DNA of 64,000 nucleotides, from contig NZ_CP014167.1 in assembly GCF_001685395.1 (NCBI RefSeq), positions 2,671,501 to 2,735,500 on the forward strand. The letters are read 5' to 3'. Below the pieces are notes generated by a model, which was not told where the DNA came from, searched no databases, and was given only the letters and a program-made list of their open reading frames with translations. Origin of the DNA: Paenibacillus yonginensis. Its GTDB lineage: Bacteria > Bacillota > Bacilli > Paenibacillales > Paenibacillaceae. A program made the position numbers and the translations under genes. This document shows, piece after piece, positions 42,545 to 52,400 of this stretch; position 1 is the first letter of the stretch; every line of letters begins with the position of its first letter.

Positions 42545-43507
42545 TTACTTTGAGAAGGAGACCCGTTTTAGCTGGACGGTGAAGGTCGTTTGCTCATAGG
42601 GTTTGCTGTAGATGCGGATGGTGCCTTCCTGCGCCTCCACCAGCCTTTTCGTAATGGTCAGCCCCAGACCGCTGCCTTGAAAAGATTTATTGCGTGAGTC
42701 CTCGAGGGTATACATCCGCTCAAACACCCGGTCCTGATGCAGCTCGCCGATTCCTTTGCCGCGGTCCCAAACCTCCATATACACAAAGGCATCATCGGCC
42801 CGCAAGGTTAATCCGAGCGTTTTCCCTTCTCCCCCGTGCTGAATGGCATTGGAGATTAAATTGTTCAGGACCCTCTCCAGCGCTTCCTCATTTCCCCATA
42901 CGAGGAGCGGCTTGTCCGGAATTTCTATGCACACCTCAAATCCTTTGACCGTAAGGGTGTCGTAAAAGGCTAATATATTTTTTCTGGAGATTTCATTCAT
43001 ATCAACCGGTGAAAGCGGGATCCGCTTATCTCCCGACTCCAGTCTAGCCAGATCAAAAAATTTATGAATCAGCTCCAGGACCTCGTTGGCTTTCGCGTAC
43101 ACTTTGCTATGCAGGGCCTTCCGTTCTTCTTCGCTTATGTCCGGATGCAGCTGGAGGGTTTCCAGATAACCGAGCACCACAGTGAGGGGGGTCTTTAGAT
43201 CATGAGAAATGTTGGAGACCATTTTCCGCATCGACTGCTCCATCTTCATGAAACCTGCGGCTCTCTGCTGATTGTGCTCCAGCAGCTGGTTAATTTCGAT
43301 CAGAACAGGAATCAAAGCTTGATCCGATGTAAAAACGAGCAGCTTCTCGTTAGTCCCGTCAGCTATTATGTTCTTCAACTGATCCCCGATTCGTTTCAGG
43401 TTAGCGTTTCTCGCCTTATAAGCATAAAATTGAACCGCAGCGATCACGGCCAAGACAACAACAAGGACAGCAAGAATAATCAGAGCTATAACCATGTTAT
43501 TGACCAT
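42545..43507 (-). CDS. Sensor histidine kinase of the ABC operon
   Basis: The 320-residue kinase has a single N-terminal helix (VIALIILAVLVVVLAVIAAV), a short linker, HisKA with SNISHDLKTPLTVVLGYLET, N box LERVLNNLISNAIQHGGE and G boxes DRGKGI and GSGLGLTITKRLVE. It lacks an extracellular sensor, as do kinases that sense through a partner transporter. It overlaps the response regulator by 11 bases; an ATG at 43495 is an alternative start. Its position beside an ABC exporter fits antimicrobial peptide or cell-wall stress sensing. Confidence 0.9.
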   Translation of the reverse strand: MVNNMVIALIILAVLVVVLAVIAAVQFYAYKARNANLKRIGDQLKNIIADGTNEKLLVFTSDQALIPVLIEINQLLEHNQQRAAGFMKMEQSMRKMVSNISHDLKTPLTVVLGYLETLQLHPDISEEERKALHSKVYAKANEVLELIHKFFDLARLESGDKRIPLSPVDMNEISRKNILAFYDTLTVKGFEVCIEIPDKPLLVWGNEEALERVLNNLISNAIQHGGEGKTLGLTLRADDAFVYMEVWDRGKGIGELHQDRVFERMYTLEDSRNKSFQGSGLGLTITKRLVEAQEGTIRIYSKPYEQTTFTVQLKRVSFSK

Positions 43508-44216
43508 CCCACTTATAGCCGATGCCCCATAATGTCTTTATGTAGCGGGGGTTAGACGGCTCGTCTTCAATCTTCTCGCGCAGCCGGCGGATATGTACAT
43601 TTATGACATTCTCATCCCCATAATATTCATCGTTCCATATAAATCCGTAAATCTGCGCTTTCGTAAACACGCGATTGGGGTTGGTGGCAAACAGCTTCAG
43701 AATTTCAAATTCTTTTGCCGTCAGCTTGAGATCCGTTTCCTTTTTCCTGGCTGAATAATTGTCCAAATCGATAAATAAATCACCGAAATTTAAAACCTTA
43801 AATTCAGGAGCCTGATCTTGGGGCGCCGAAGCCGTTTCTGGATTGGAATACAAGGTAGCCCTGCGGATCATCGCTTTAATCCGGGCCGACACTTCAATCA
43901 GGGAGAAGGGTTTCGCAATATAATCATCCGCTCCGAAACCGAGCCCCAGCGCCTTATCCACATCGCTGTCCTTGGCTGACATGATGATGACGGGGACAGC
44001 ACTTTGATTCCGGATTTGTTTGATGACCTCAATCCCGTCGAGCTGCGGCATCATAATATCGACAATAATCAGATCAAAATGATCCTGCCCGAACCGGATT
44101 AGTCCATCTCCCCCGTTCAGCGCCGTCGTAACCTCATAGCCTTCTTTCTCTAAATAACCCTGGAGCATTTCGACGATTTGCTTATCGTCCTCAACCAATA
44201 ACACTTTATAAGCCAT
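43497..44216 (-). CDS. OmpR-family response regulator of the ABC operon
   Basis: The 239-residue regulator has the receiver residues in LLVEDDKQIVEML, LIIVDIMMPQLDGIEV and YIAKPFSLIEV, and a winged-helix domain with KLTAKEFEILKLFATNPNRV and the end TLWGIGYKWDGQ. It is the first gene of a five-gene operon: regulator, kinase, ATPase, permease, small membrane protein. The likely target is this operon itself. Confidence 0.92.
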   Translation of the reverse strand: MAYKVLLVEDDKQIVEMLQGYLEKEGYEVTTALNGGDGLIRFGQDHFDLIIVDIMMPQLDGIEVIKQIRNQSAVPVIIMSAKDSDVDKALGLGFGADDYIAKPFSLIEVSARIKAMIRRATLYSNPETASAPQDQAPEFKVLNFGDLFIDLDNYSARKKETDLKLTAKEFEILKLFATNPNRVFTKAQIYGFIWNDEYYGDENVINVHIRRLREKIEDEPSNPRYIKTLWGIGYKWDGQ

Positions 44217-44597
44217 GAGACTCTCCCTCTTCTATTAAAAACTTGCCTTTACCACAGCTGCCTCTTTACCCAGCCTCTATTATATACCGCCCTGCAACCT
44301 TTATGCTCGGGGGAGGCAGAGACCCAATACGGTTACATGCTCTGCTTGTACTTCTATCCCTCCGCATAGGAATATTTTTTCACAACAAAAAAACGCCCCT
44401 CCAAAAAAATTGAAAGGAACGTTTTTTATTTATTGCCAGCCGCCAGCCATTCCGTTTATAACCTTCTATAATAGAAAAAGAACAGCTGAAGCGCTTAACA
44501 GCCCTGCTGAAAAAGTTATCCTGTGGAAGACTATCCCCGAGCCTTGGGATGTGGTTTTGGATTCGCTCGACTATACCTCCTGACGAAGGTGAGAAAC

Positions 44598-45404
44598 ATG
44601 ACAAACATTTTTTACGTCGAATATGATGCGGCGCATAACAGCAGTTTTGTTTTTGATATTCCGGAAGGCCATAATTGCTGGCTGTTGGTTATCACCCAGA
44701 CACCCGCCCAATTCTGGGTGGACGGCAAGCTGAAGGAGTATCCGCCCCACTGTGCTGTGCTCTTTGAACCGCATCAAAAGATCTATTACCGGGCATGCGC
44801 CGAACAATATGTCAATGACTGGATCCGCTTTGAAACCGATGAGCCTTACGTGACTGAAACTTCGCTTCCCTTTGGCAGTCCCTTTCCTTTGGACGACCCC
44901 GAATATTGCCACAAGCTGTTCCAGCTGCTGGTCATTGAGAACTCGTTCAACAAAGACTACAAAAAATCATCCATTGATTGCCTGCTCAGAACGCTGTTCA
45001 ACAAACTGCTGGAGTCTTATTTCCGCGAGGAAATTACGCCTCAGCATTACAATCTTCTAAAGCTGCGGTCGGCTATCCATAATAACCCTACCCACCCTTG
45101 GACGGTGTCGGAAATGGCAGAAATCCTAAGCATCAGCCCCGGATATCTCCAGGTCATCTACAAAAAATCCTTTGGCCTTTCGTGCATGGATGATGTCATT
45201 CACAGCCGGATCCGCTTAGCCAAAGAATATCTCATCCACAGCCCCTACACGGTGGCGGAGATTGCAGACCGGTGCGGGTACCGGAATGTGGAGCATTTCT
45301 GCAGACAATTCAAGCAGCTAACCGGTTCCTCGCCCAAGAAATTTAACAAAAGAAACACCGGTTCAGGCGCAGGAACGCCGGGCCCTACCAAGCTTAACCC
45401 TTGA
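44598..45404 (+). CDS. AraC-family regulator
   Basis: The 268-residue protein from ATG 44598 has an N-terminal cupin-like sensing domain (FDIPEGHNCWLLVITQTPAQ, CAVLFEPHQKIYYRACAEQY) and a C-terminal double helix-turn-helix (VSEMAEILSISPGYLQVIYK, VAEIADRCGYRNVEHFCRQF). AAGGTG is six bases before the chosen ATG; the longer frame to 44523 has no site. It converges on, and overlaps by 11 bases, the sugar permease gene at 45394, so it probably controls that ABC operon. The gap 44217-44597 has only a weak A/T-rich hairpin near 44387. Confidence 0.88.
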   Translation: MTNIFYVEYDAAHNSSFVFDIPEGHNCWLLVITQTPAQFWVDGKLKEYPPHCAVLFEPHQKIYYRACAEQYVNDWIRFETDEPYVTETSLPFGSPFPLDDPEYCHKLFQLLVIENSFNKDYKKSSIDCLLRTLFNKLLESYFREEITPQHYNLLKLRSAIHNNPTHPWTVSEMAEILSISPGYLQVIYKKSFGLSCMDDVIHSRIRLAKEYLIHSPYTVAEIADRCGYRNVEHFCRQFKQLTGSSPKKFNKRNTGSGAGTPGPTKLNP

Positions 45405-46251
45405 TCCCGGTCATCGTAATTCCCTGCACAAAATATTTCTGACCGATGAAGAACAATACCAATACGGGAATAACCGTAATCAAGGAAACCGCCATCAGCA
45501 TCTGAATCTGCGAGGAGCCGAAAGAATTCTGGAAGAACTGCAGACCGATGGCCAGCGTGAAATTCTGGTCGCTGTTCAGATAAATCAACGGAGACATGTA
45601 GTCATTCCAGTGGAAGGTCACCGACATGAGGCCGACTGTGATCAGCGCCGGTTTGATGGCCGGCATCAGAATTTTGTAATAAATCTGAAAGGCATTGGCC
45701 CCGTCAATATAAGCCGCTTCGTCGAGATCTTTCGGGATCGTTTTGAAGAACTGCCTGAGCAGGAAAATGTTAAATGCGCCGCCTCCAAAAAAGGAAGGAA
45801 GGATCAGCGGCTTCAAGGTATCAAGCCAGCCCAGTTTGGTGAACAGGAGATAAGTAGGGACCAGGGTCACCTGGCTGGGGAGCATCATGGTGGCAAGCAC
45901 GACGGTGAACAATACTCCGCTGTACCGGGATTTAAAACGTGCAAAGCCGTAAGCTACAAAGGAAGCGGACAGCACCGTTCCCAGCGTGGCAAGCACCGTT
46001 ACAATCAAGGTATTCCATGTATATCGCGTGAAATCTGCATACTGCCAGCCCTGGACGAAATTATCCCATGTGAACGTATTCGGGATGATTTTGGGAGGCA
46101 GCGTATAAGCCTCAGACGGGATTTTAAAAGCGGTTGAAAGCATCCAGATAAACGGGAAAATAAAAATAACGGCTATAATCGTCAATACCCCATAACTGAG
46201 GCTGGTTTTGATCCGGTCGCTGGTTCTTTTACTTTTATAATAAGCCTCCAT
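45394..46251 (-). CDS. Sugar ABC transporter permease (MalG-like)
   Basis: The 285-residue protein has six membrane helices and the permease EAA loop in DLDEAAYIDGANAFQIYYKI, which docks the ATPase. It begins MEAYYKSKRTSDRIKTSLSY; GGAGG at eight bases decides for ATG 46251 over 46266. It is the last gene of a binding protein-permease-permease operon. No ATPase gene is nearby; Bacillota usually share one MsmX-like ATPase among such importers. Confidence 0.9.
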   Translation of the reverse strand: MEAYYKSKRTSDRIKTSLSYGVLTIIAVIFIFPFIWMLSTAFKIPSEAYTLPPKIIPNTFTWDNFVQGWQYADFTRYTWNTLIVTVLATLGTVLSASFVAYGFARFKSRYSGVLFTVVLATMMLPSQVTLVPTYLLFTKLGWLDTLKPLILPSFFGGGAFNIFLLRQFFKTIPKDLDEAAYIDGANAFQIYYKILMPAIKPALITVGLMSVTFHWNDYMSPLIYLNSDQNFTLAIGLQFFQNSFGSSQIQMLMAVSLITVIPVLVLFFIGQKYFVQGITMTGIKG

Positions 46252-46267
46252 GGCTGCACCTCCCAAA

Positions 46268-47161
46268 TTAGTTATCGTAATAAACCCAGTGTCTGGAGGT
46301 CCGGTTTACGATTTGAGTGATGATCATGATGACGACAAATAATAACCAAGCCAAGGTGGAAGCGTACCCCATCTCGTTGTATTTAAATCCGCTGTTGTAA
46401 ATATGCATCATGTAGGTGTAGGTGGAGTAGCTCGGGCCGCCCTCGGTCAGAATGTACGGCTGCATAAAGATTTGGAAACCGCCGATAATCCCCATGACCA
46501 GATTAAAATATAACGTAGGCGTTACCAGAGGCAGGGTGATCCGCGTGATTTTTACAAAACTGCTTGCACCGTCAATTTCTGCGCTTTCGTACAGGGCCTC
46601 CGGAATATCCTGCAGCCCCGCCAGCGTAATGATGATGGAGTTTCCGATGGTCCAGATCCCCATAATAATGATCGCCGGCATCGCCCACCGGGTATCGCTT
46701 AACCAGTTGGGTCCCGTAATGCCGAAGAGAGACAGAAAATAATTGACAAGGCCGAACTGTGCATTAAAGATCCACCCCCAAAGCAGGGTAACCGCAACGC
46801 CTGAAGTAATGTAAGGAATGTAAAAGCTGGTCCTGAAAAAACCAACCCCCTTAAGCTTTTGATTAAGCAGAAGGGCAATCAGAAAAGCCGCCAGCAAACT
46901 GACCGGTACGGACACAAGCACAAAATAAAGTGTATTCAGCAAAGAGCGGTAAAACAGCGGATCCTCTGTGAAGGCCCGGATGATATTAGCGAAACCGACA
47001 AATTGACCGGAGCCGGTCATATCCATATTCGTGAAGACCAAAATGATAGAAAAAACCATAGGGTACAGGGTGAAAATCAAAAAGCCCAAGAGCCATGGCG
47101 AGATGAAGAGGAAAAAACGCTTTTCCTCTCTTTTATCGATGCCGTTGATACGCGCCTTCAT
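46268..47161 (-). CDS. Sugar ABC transporter permease (MalF-like)
   Basis: The 297-residue protein has six membrane helices (FFLFISPWLLGFLIFTLYPM first) and the EAA loop IPEALYESAEIDGASSFVKI. It is the partner of the MalG-like permease, 16 bases upstream of it. GGGAGG lies eight bases before ATG. Together they form the membrane pore of a class I carbohydrate importer. Confidence 0.9.
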   Translation of the reverse strand: MKARINGIDKREEKRFFLFISPWLLGFLIFTLYPMVFSIILVFTNMDMTGSGQFVGFANIIRAFTEDPLFYRSLLNTLYFVLVSVPVSLLAAFLIALLLNQKLKGVGFFRTSFYIPYITSGVAVTLLWGWIFNAQFGLVNYFLSLFGITGPNWLSDTRWAMPAIIIMGIWTIGNSIIITLAGLQDIPEALYESAEIDGASSFVKITRITLPLVTPTLYFNLVMGIIGGFQIFMQPYILTEGGPSYSTYTYMMHIYNSGFKYNEMGYASTLAWLLFVVIMIITQIVNRTSRHWVYYDN

Positions 47162-47271
47162 GTTCTTGCCTCCCTTAAAACCTCTGCTTGAGACCGGATG
47201 AGAATAGGAAGGGAGGATCCAGGTATCCTCCCTTTGATAAACCGGGCGTAAATGCCTCGTTACCCTGTTAG

Positions 47272-48585
47272 CTATTTACTTTGATGGATGGAATCGAGAG
47301 CGGATTGAATCTGTGAGGTGTAGGCTTTAGCCGCTTCCTCAGCCGATTTCCCTTGAACCGTAACCTGCTGCCAGGTCTGCTCATAGAGATCACCGGCTTT
47401 GGCAATGGAGCCTCCCCAAGGGAAGGTCGTCGCGTCCTGCAGCCCCGTTATAAAGTCCATCATGGAAATATCCGTGCCTTCAATTTTCAGATTGGCAAAC
47501 GTGCCGTCGGCCGACTCTTTCGCGGCAGGGAGATTAACCTTGCTGTACAGGTCGCCTACCTCTTTATTCAGGGATACCGTTTTAATATAAGCCCAGGCGG
47601 CTTCTTTGTTTTTGGAGTCCTTGTTCATGGCAAAGCCGGTCTGGAATTTAATGTTGACGGTTTTTCCGGACGGGTCCTTCGGCGGCATGACGATTCCCCA
47701 TTTAAAGTTGGAGCCGATATTTTTGGCGATCGTCGATGCTTCAAACAGACCAAGCGGGTACATAGCCGCTTTACCTGCAGCGAACATCTGGTCCATCGGC
47801 ATACTCTTGGCAGCCGCATCATCCGGCATCGCTTTGGCTTTCACGAGATCGCCGAACAGCTGATAACCTTTAAGGGTGTTTGGATCATCCAGCGTCTGTT
47901 TGGTCCAATCCTCGTTATAAGGTTTGCCGCCGTAAATAAACGGTGCGAAGCTTTGCAGAATCCAATGGGATACAATCCCGTAAACCCGGTTAGCGCCTTC
48001 CCCCGAGGAAATCTGTTTGGCTGTGGCCGCAAAATCGTCCCAGGTCCAGTCGTTCGTAGGATAGGCGATGCCGGCCTTGTCAAAGATATCTTTGTTGTAT
48101 GCGATCATAAAATCCGAGGCCGTGGTCGGCATGCCTTCCCGTTTGCCGTCCGGATCCACATACCCTCCGTCAACCCCCTGCGTAAACAAGGCTTCAAGGT
48201 CCAATTGGTCCCTTTCAATATAAGGATTCAGGTCTTCAAACCACTTGGATCTGAGCCCTTTCCAGTCCGGGGACATCATGATCACATCGCCGGCATTTCC
48301 CGCAGCCAAAGCCGCATCCAGCTTGACATCGATATTATCCGCCGGGAGCCACACTTCATGAACCTTCACTTTCGGGTACAGCTTCTTAAAAATTTTGGTT
48401 GCTTCCTTCCGGGATTGGAGCTCCTCGCCGCCGCCCCACCCGAATACGGTGAGGTCACCCGAAATTTCTTTCCCTTGATTAGAGCTGCCCGAAGGGTTCT
48501 CCTCCGCCTGTTGATTTCCTCCACCGCAAGCAGTAAGAGCTGTCATCAAAGCCCCGATCAGCAGAATGGCCAAAAATCTTTTCAT
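47272..48585 (-). CDS. Sugar ABC transporter binding lipoprotein
   Basis: The 437-residue protein has a lipoprotein signal, MKRFLAILLIGALMTALTAC, with the lipobox Cys, then an SBP type 1 fold (LTVFGWGGGEELQSRKEATK, AGNAGDVIMMSPDWKGL, FAAGKAAMYPLGLFEASTI). It brings an oligosaccharide to the two permeases that follow. ATG 48585 is preferred since GGGGG is six bases upstream; an in-frame ATG two codons earlier overlaps it. A perfect cre consensus lies upstream at 48805-48819. The substrate is probably a plant-derived oligosaccharide, from context only. Confidence 0.9.
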   Translation of the reverse strand: MKRFLAILLIGALMTALTACGGGNQQAEENPSGSSNQGKEISGDLTVFGWGGGEELQSRKEATKIFKKLYPKVKVHEVWLPADNIDVKLDAALAAGNAGDVIMMSPDWKGLRSKWFEDLNPYIERDQLDLEALFTQGVDGGYVDPDGKREGMPTTASDFMIAYNKDIFDKAGIAYPTNDWTWDDFAATAKQISSGEGANRVYGIVSHWILQSFAPFIYGGKPYNEDWTKQTLDDPNTLKGYQLFGDLVKAKAMPDDAAAKSMPMDQMFAAGKAAMYPLGLFEASTIAKNIGSNFKWGIVMPPKDPSGKTVNIKFQTGFAMNKDSKNKEAAWAYIKTVSLNKEVGDLYSKVNLPAAKESADGTFANLKIEGTDISMMDFITGLQDATTFPWGGSIAKAGDLYEQTWQQVTVQGKSAEEAAKAYTSQIQSALDSIHQSK

Positions 48586-48804
48586 ATGCATCCCCCTTTG
48601 TACTCATGCCCATGGCAAGTGTTGAAACCAAACGAATAACATAAAGTCCTAACTGGAACCGAAAAAACGGGAAAATATTATTGATCTATTATTATTTATA
48701 CTCGAGATCTTCAGGTCTCCCCCTATCTGCCGACAAGTTTAATGGGTACAGCAAAATAGCGCTCACCTCCTAATCTGCACACAGATACCGGTTGAATTTA
48801 TTAG

Positions 48805-48819
48805 TGATAGCGTTTTCAT
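48805..48819. promoter_or_regulatory. cre box upstream of the sugar ABC operon
   Basis: The minus strand reads ATGAAAACGCTATCA, a full match to WTGNAANCGNWNNCW. It is 220 bases before the binding-protein start, in a gene-free gap (48586-48935), so CcpA control of the operon is likely. Confidence 0.7.
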
Positions 48820-48935
48820 TTATTATTTTAAAAGTAAGCCTTCTGACCTTTGGATGCAATGACATATCCTCATGGATTATTGATCTATAGTCAGATTATT
48901 CATTTCGACAATAATAGCGGAAATTTGATACTCAC

Positions 48936-48983
48936 AAAAAAAGACGACTCTGAATTCCGCTTATTGTGCTGATTAGAGTCGCC
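48936..48983 (-). terminator. Terminator after the deacetylase (end of the arabinose operon)
   Basis: On the minus strand GGCGACTCT pairs with AGAGTCGTC (one G-T), followed by TTTTTTT. Confidence 0.75.
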
Positions 48984-49020
48984 CTAAAATAGTCGCTGTC
49001 CGCTTAGACAACGTTTACTG

Positions 49021-49653
49021 TTAAACCTGATCAGCGGCGGCTGATTGCAGCAGCTCGCTTACCGTAACACAACTAAATCCTTCCGCTGCCAGCTCTTGCG
49101 CCAAAATCCGCACGGCTTCAACGGTCTGGGAACGCTCGCCATAACCGTCGTGGAATAAGAAAATGCTTCCGCTCTCCACGGTTAGCCGGGTCTGATCCAC
49201 GATAAAGCTTACTCCGGGCTGCTCCCAGTCCTTGGCTTCCCCATTCACGCATCCTATGGATGTATAGCCCATTTCTGCCGCAAGGGCGATAATTTCAGGT
49301 GTGGCCGCAAAATAGGGGGGCCTGAAATGGGAGGCCTGTTTCCCTGTCACCTGCCTAATCCGGCTATCTGCAAGCTCCAGTTCGGTACGAACTTCCTCAA
49401 GTGTCAGCTTGGTAAGATCAGGATGGGAATAAGTATGATTCGCGATTTCATGCCCTGCAGCATGAACCTCTGCTGCCAGATTCCCGTAAAGTTCGATCTG
49501 GCGACCGATCATGAAAAACGTCGCATGGCCATTAACCTCCCGGAAGATATCCATGATCTGCCTTGTAAAAAGCGGATCAGGCCCGTCGTCAAAGGTGAAG
49601 GCAACCGCTTTTCCCCGTGTGGGAACTTTATTGATCAAACTTATTTCAGCCAT
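49021..49653 (-). CDS. Polysaccharide deacetylase (CE4)
   Basis: The 210-residue enzyme shows CE4 motif 1 TFDDGPDPLFT (catalytic base and metal Asp), motif 2 HEIANHTYSHPDL (H-x3-H metal site), motif 3 FRPPYF and late IFLFHDGYGERS (motif 5 His). It removes N- or O-acetyl groups from chitin-like, peptidoglycan or xylan chains. There is no signal peptide, so it acts inside or needs another route. It ends the arabinofuranosidase operon, 15 bases after the DUF6171 gene. Confidence 0.9.
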   Translation of the reverse strand: MAEISLINKVPTRGKAVAFTFDDGPDPLFTRQIMDIFREVNGHATFFMIGRQIELYGNLAAEVHAAGHEIANHTYSHPDLTKLTLEEVRTELELADSRIRQVTGKQASHFRPPYFAATPEIIALAAEMGYTSIGCVNGEAKDWEQPGVSFIVDQTRLTVESGSIFLFHDGYGERSQTVEAVRILAQELAAEGFSCVTVSELLQSAAADQV

Positions 49654-49668
49654 ACGGCACTTCCTTAT

Positions 49669-49965
49669 TCAAAATTTTGCAGTTGCAGATGCCTGCACGG
49701 CCTTTTCCCACTTGGAGCCCGCCGGATGGGGGCACTCTTTCCCCGCAAGCTTCCCGCTGACTTCCACCAGGCATCCGCAATAACTGCAAGTTGTTCCGTA
49801 TACCAGTGACGGGCACTTCCGGCAAACCGCTAACCGGGTTTGATAAACGGTCTCGCCAACAAAACTGAAGCCCTTGCCCTCCATCCCTGCCAGGAGTTTT
49901 TGGATTTGGGCTTCCGTAACCCATACATCCGCCGAGCAGCCTTTACATATCTGATTCGCGGCCAT
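49669..49965 (-). CDS. DUF6171-like cysteine-rich protein
   Basis: The 98-residue protein has three Cys pairs, ICKGCSADVWVT, VCRKCPSLVYGTTCSYCGCL and GKECPHP, that should bind zinc. It matches the small DUF6171 family I know from Bacillota; the function is unknown. Its ATG lies four bases past the arabinofuranosidase stop, so it is translated from the same message. Confidence 0.75.
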   Translation of the reverse strand: MAANQICKGCSADVWVTEAQIQKLLAGMEGKGFSFVGETVYQTRLAVCRKCPSLVYGTTCSYCGCLVEVSGKLAGKECPHPAGSKWEKAVQASATAKF

Positions 49966-49969
49966 ACGG

Positions 49970-51457
49970 CTAGGACCGCAGCGTCAGCACAACAACGGAG
50001 GCCGGAGGCAGTACAGCGGATAATCCGTTTGCACTCACTTCCTGGAGCCCCTCAAAAGCCAGAGGTTTCACCGTTTCCGGCTGGCTAAAGGTATTGTGCG
50101 CATTCATGTCGTTATGGGTAAGCACACGTCCGCTGACCTCAGGAATTCCGGCTAAACCCCTCAGCTGAAGCGAGACGGCAGCCTCACGGTTAGGATCAAG
50201 ATTGCAGAGGCTGATGTCCAGGGTTCCGTCCGCGCGTTTGGATGCAGATGCGCTGATCTGCGGGATCGACTCGTCCCCCAAGGTATATTCGCCCGTATCC
50301 AAATGAAGCGACAGTGCTTCTGCATCCTGGTGGACCTTAAACATTTCAAACACATGGTAGGTGGGAGTCAGCAGCATCTCGGCGCCTTCTGTCAGAATCA
50401 TGGCCTGCAGGACGTTGACCGTCTGCGCGATATTCGCCATATGGACACGGTCGCAGTGCCGGTGGAAGACGTGGAAATGCAGACCTGCTACAAGAGCATC
50501 GCGCAGCGAATTTTGCTGATAAAGAAAACCGGGATTTGTTCCGGGTTCTACCTGGAACCACGTCCCCCACTCGTCAACAATGAGGCCAACCCGTTTCTTT
50601 GGATCATGCTGGTCCATGATTGCTTTGTGGCGGGTAATCAGTTCGTCCATCCGGAGCGCCAGCTGCATCGTTTCAAACCATTCCGCTTCGTCAAAGCCGG
50701 TCGCCGGACGTTTGACCTCAAATCCTCCAGGCACGGTATAGTTGTGAAGACTGAGACCGTCCATATACCCGCCGGCTTCACGCATCAGCGTCTCCGTCCA
50801 GTTATAGTCATCCGAATTCGCCCCGCCGGCTATCTTGTAGACGCGGTTGTCGCCATAGTTTCGTACGTAAGTCTGAAATCTGCGGTATTCATCAGCATAA
50901 TAGGCAGGACGCATGTTCCCCCCGCAGCCCCAATTCTCGTTTCCGACGCCAAAATATTTCAGCTTCCACGGCTTCTCGCGCCCGTTGGCCTTTCGCCAGT
51001 CGGCCATTGGCGATTCACCGTCAAAGGTCATGTATTCGACCCACTCCTGCATTTCCTGAACGGTACCGCTGCCCACATTTCCGCAAATATAAGGCTCCGT
51101 GCCGAGCAGCTCGCACAGGTCCAGAAATTCATGGGTGCCGAAGTGGTTATTCTCCACCACACCGCCCCAATGCGTATTCACCATACGTTTGCGCTGTTCC
51201 CTTGGCCCTATGCCGTCCTTCCAGTGATATTCGTCGGCGAAGCAGCCGCCGGGCCAGCGCAGGACCGGGATGCTTAAGTTTCTAAGCGCCTCAAGAACAT
51301 CGTTCCGGATCCCCCGGGTATTGGGAATCGGCGAATCCTCGCCTACCCAGATCCCTTCATAAATGCAGCGCCCTAAATGTTCTGCAAAATGCCCGTAGAT
51401 ATGGCGGCTGATGGTACCTGTCGACTGATCGGCATTAACGGTAATGGTAGTGTTCAT
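49970..51457 (-). CDS. abfA: GH51 alpha-L-arabinofuranosidase
   Basis: The 495-residue enzyme has the GH51 pattern: N-terminal [40 protein letters not shown], the acid/base Glu in [14 protein letters not shown] and the nucleophile Glu in [13 protein letters not shown], then a C-terminal beta-sandwich. It has no signal peptide, so it cleaves terminal arabinose from imported arabino-oligosaccharides in the cytosol. The gene follows two permease genes and a binding protein gene, which defines their likely substrate as arabino-(xylo-)oligosaccharides. GGGAG is eight bases before ATG. Confidence 0.95.
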   Translation of the reverse strand: MNTTITVNADQSTGTISRHIYGHFAEHLGRCIYEGIWVGEDSPIPNTRGIRNDVLEALRNLSIPVLRWPGGCFADEYHWKDGIGPREQRKRMVNTHWGGVVENNHFGTHEFLDLCELLGTEPYICGNVGSGTVQEMQEWVEYMTFDGESPMADWRKANGREKPWKLKYFGVGNENWGCGGNMRPAYYADEYRRFQTYVRNYGDNRVYKIAGGANSDDYNWTETLMREAGGYMDGLSLHNYTVPGGFEVKRPATGFDEAEWFETMQLALRMDELITRHKAIMDQHDPKKRVGLIVDEWGTWFQVEPGTNPGFLYQQNSLRDALVAGLHFHVFHRHCDRVHMANIAQTVNVLQAMILTEGAEMLLTPTYHVFEMFKVHQDAEALSLHLDTGEYTLGDESIPQISASASKRADGTLDISLCNLDPNREAAVSLQLRGLAGIPEVSGRVLTHNDMNAHNTFSQPETVKPLAFEGLQEVSANGLSAVLPPASVVVLTLRS

Positions 51458-51531
51458 AGATAAGTCTCCCTTCAGGATCTACTGTTCGATTTGCTAGTTA
51501 TCTATGTGGATAGCTATAGGCTAACGGCACC

Positions 51532-52389
51532 TTATCCCTTGACTGCACCGGCGATCATACTCTTCTGTACCTGTTTGTTGAGCAGCAAATAAATAATAAT
51601 CGTTGGAATCGTGGTGATCATAAGCCCCGCCCCGATAATTCCCCACTGGGTGATGTAGGTTCCGACCATCGACATCATCCCGACTGTCAGCGTCTGCATA
51701 GACTCTTTATTAATAAAGGTCACGGCAAACATCAGCTCGTTCCAGCAGGAAAGAAACGTAAAGATGGCGACCGTCGATATCGCCGGACGAACAAGCGGCA
51801 AAATGATGGAAAAGAACGTTCTGTAAATGCCGCACCCGTCTATAACGGCGGCTTCCTCAAGCTCCCGGGGAACCCCCCTAAAGAAGCTGCCGAGAATAAA
51901 CACGGCCATCGGGATACCGAAGGCAACATAAGGAATAATCAAAGACCAGTAGCTGTTCAGCAGACCTAAATTTTTTAATACCATAAACAAGGGCAGCAAT
52001 GCCGCATGAATCGGCACCATCATACCCAGAAGGATAATGGTCAGCGTTAAACCGCTTAATTTCCAGTTCATTCGGGTAATGGCATAACCGGTCATCGACG
52101 ACAGGATGAGAACAAGAATAATCGATACGGCAGTCACAAATACGCTGTTAAAGAAATAAGTCAAGACATGCCCTTCCGACAGTGCCTTCGCATAGTTGCT
52201 CCAAAGGAACTGTTTAGGAAGGTTCGCCACATCACCGCTGAAGATTTCACTGTTATCTTTAAGTGAGAAGAAGGCCAGCCAAATGAGCGGATAGATCTGT
52301 GTAATCGCAACAAGAATTAAAAACGCCTGCAGCAGAATAGTTCCTATGGGTATGGTTCTTTTCGGTAACGCCATTTCAGCCGTACTCAC
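51532..52389 (-). CDS. ABC transporter permease (AraQ-like)
   Basis: The 285-residue protein has six membrane helices and the EAA loop ELEEAAVIDGCGIYRTFFSI. The start is GTG after GGGGGAG. It resembles the MalG/AraQ class of carbohydrate permeases. It lies between the partner permease (11 bases upstream) and the GH51 gene. Confidence 0.9.
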   Translation of the reverse strand: MSTAEMALPKRTIPIGTILLQAFLILVAITQIYPLIWLAFFSLKDNSEIFSGDVANLPKQFLWSNYAKALSEGHVLTYFFNSVFVTAVSIILVLILSSMTGYAITRMNWKLSGLTLTIILLGMMVPIHAALLPLFMVLKNLGLLNSYWSLIIPYVAFGIPMAVFILGSFFRGVPRELEEAAVIDGCGIYRTFFSIILPLVRPAISTVAIFTFLSCWNELMFAVTFINKESMQTLTVGMMSMVGTYITQWGIIGAGLMITTIPTIIIYLLLNKQVQKSMIAGAVKG

Positions 52390-52400
52390 TACTCTCCCCC

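Noticed and set aside
47353..48639. 428-residue plus-strand frame opposite the sugar-binding protein gene
   Set aside because: It is the antisense shadow of a clear SBP gene and has no domain of its own; the same holds for 50303-51277 opposite the GH51 gene.
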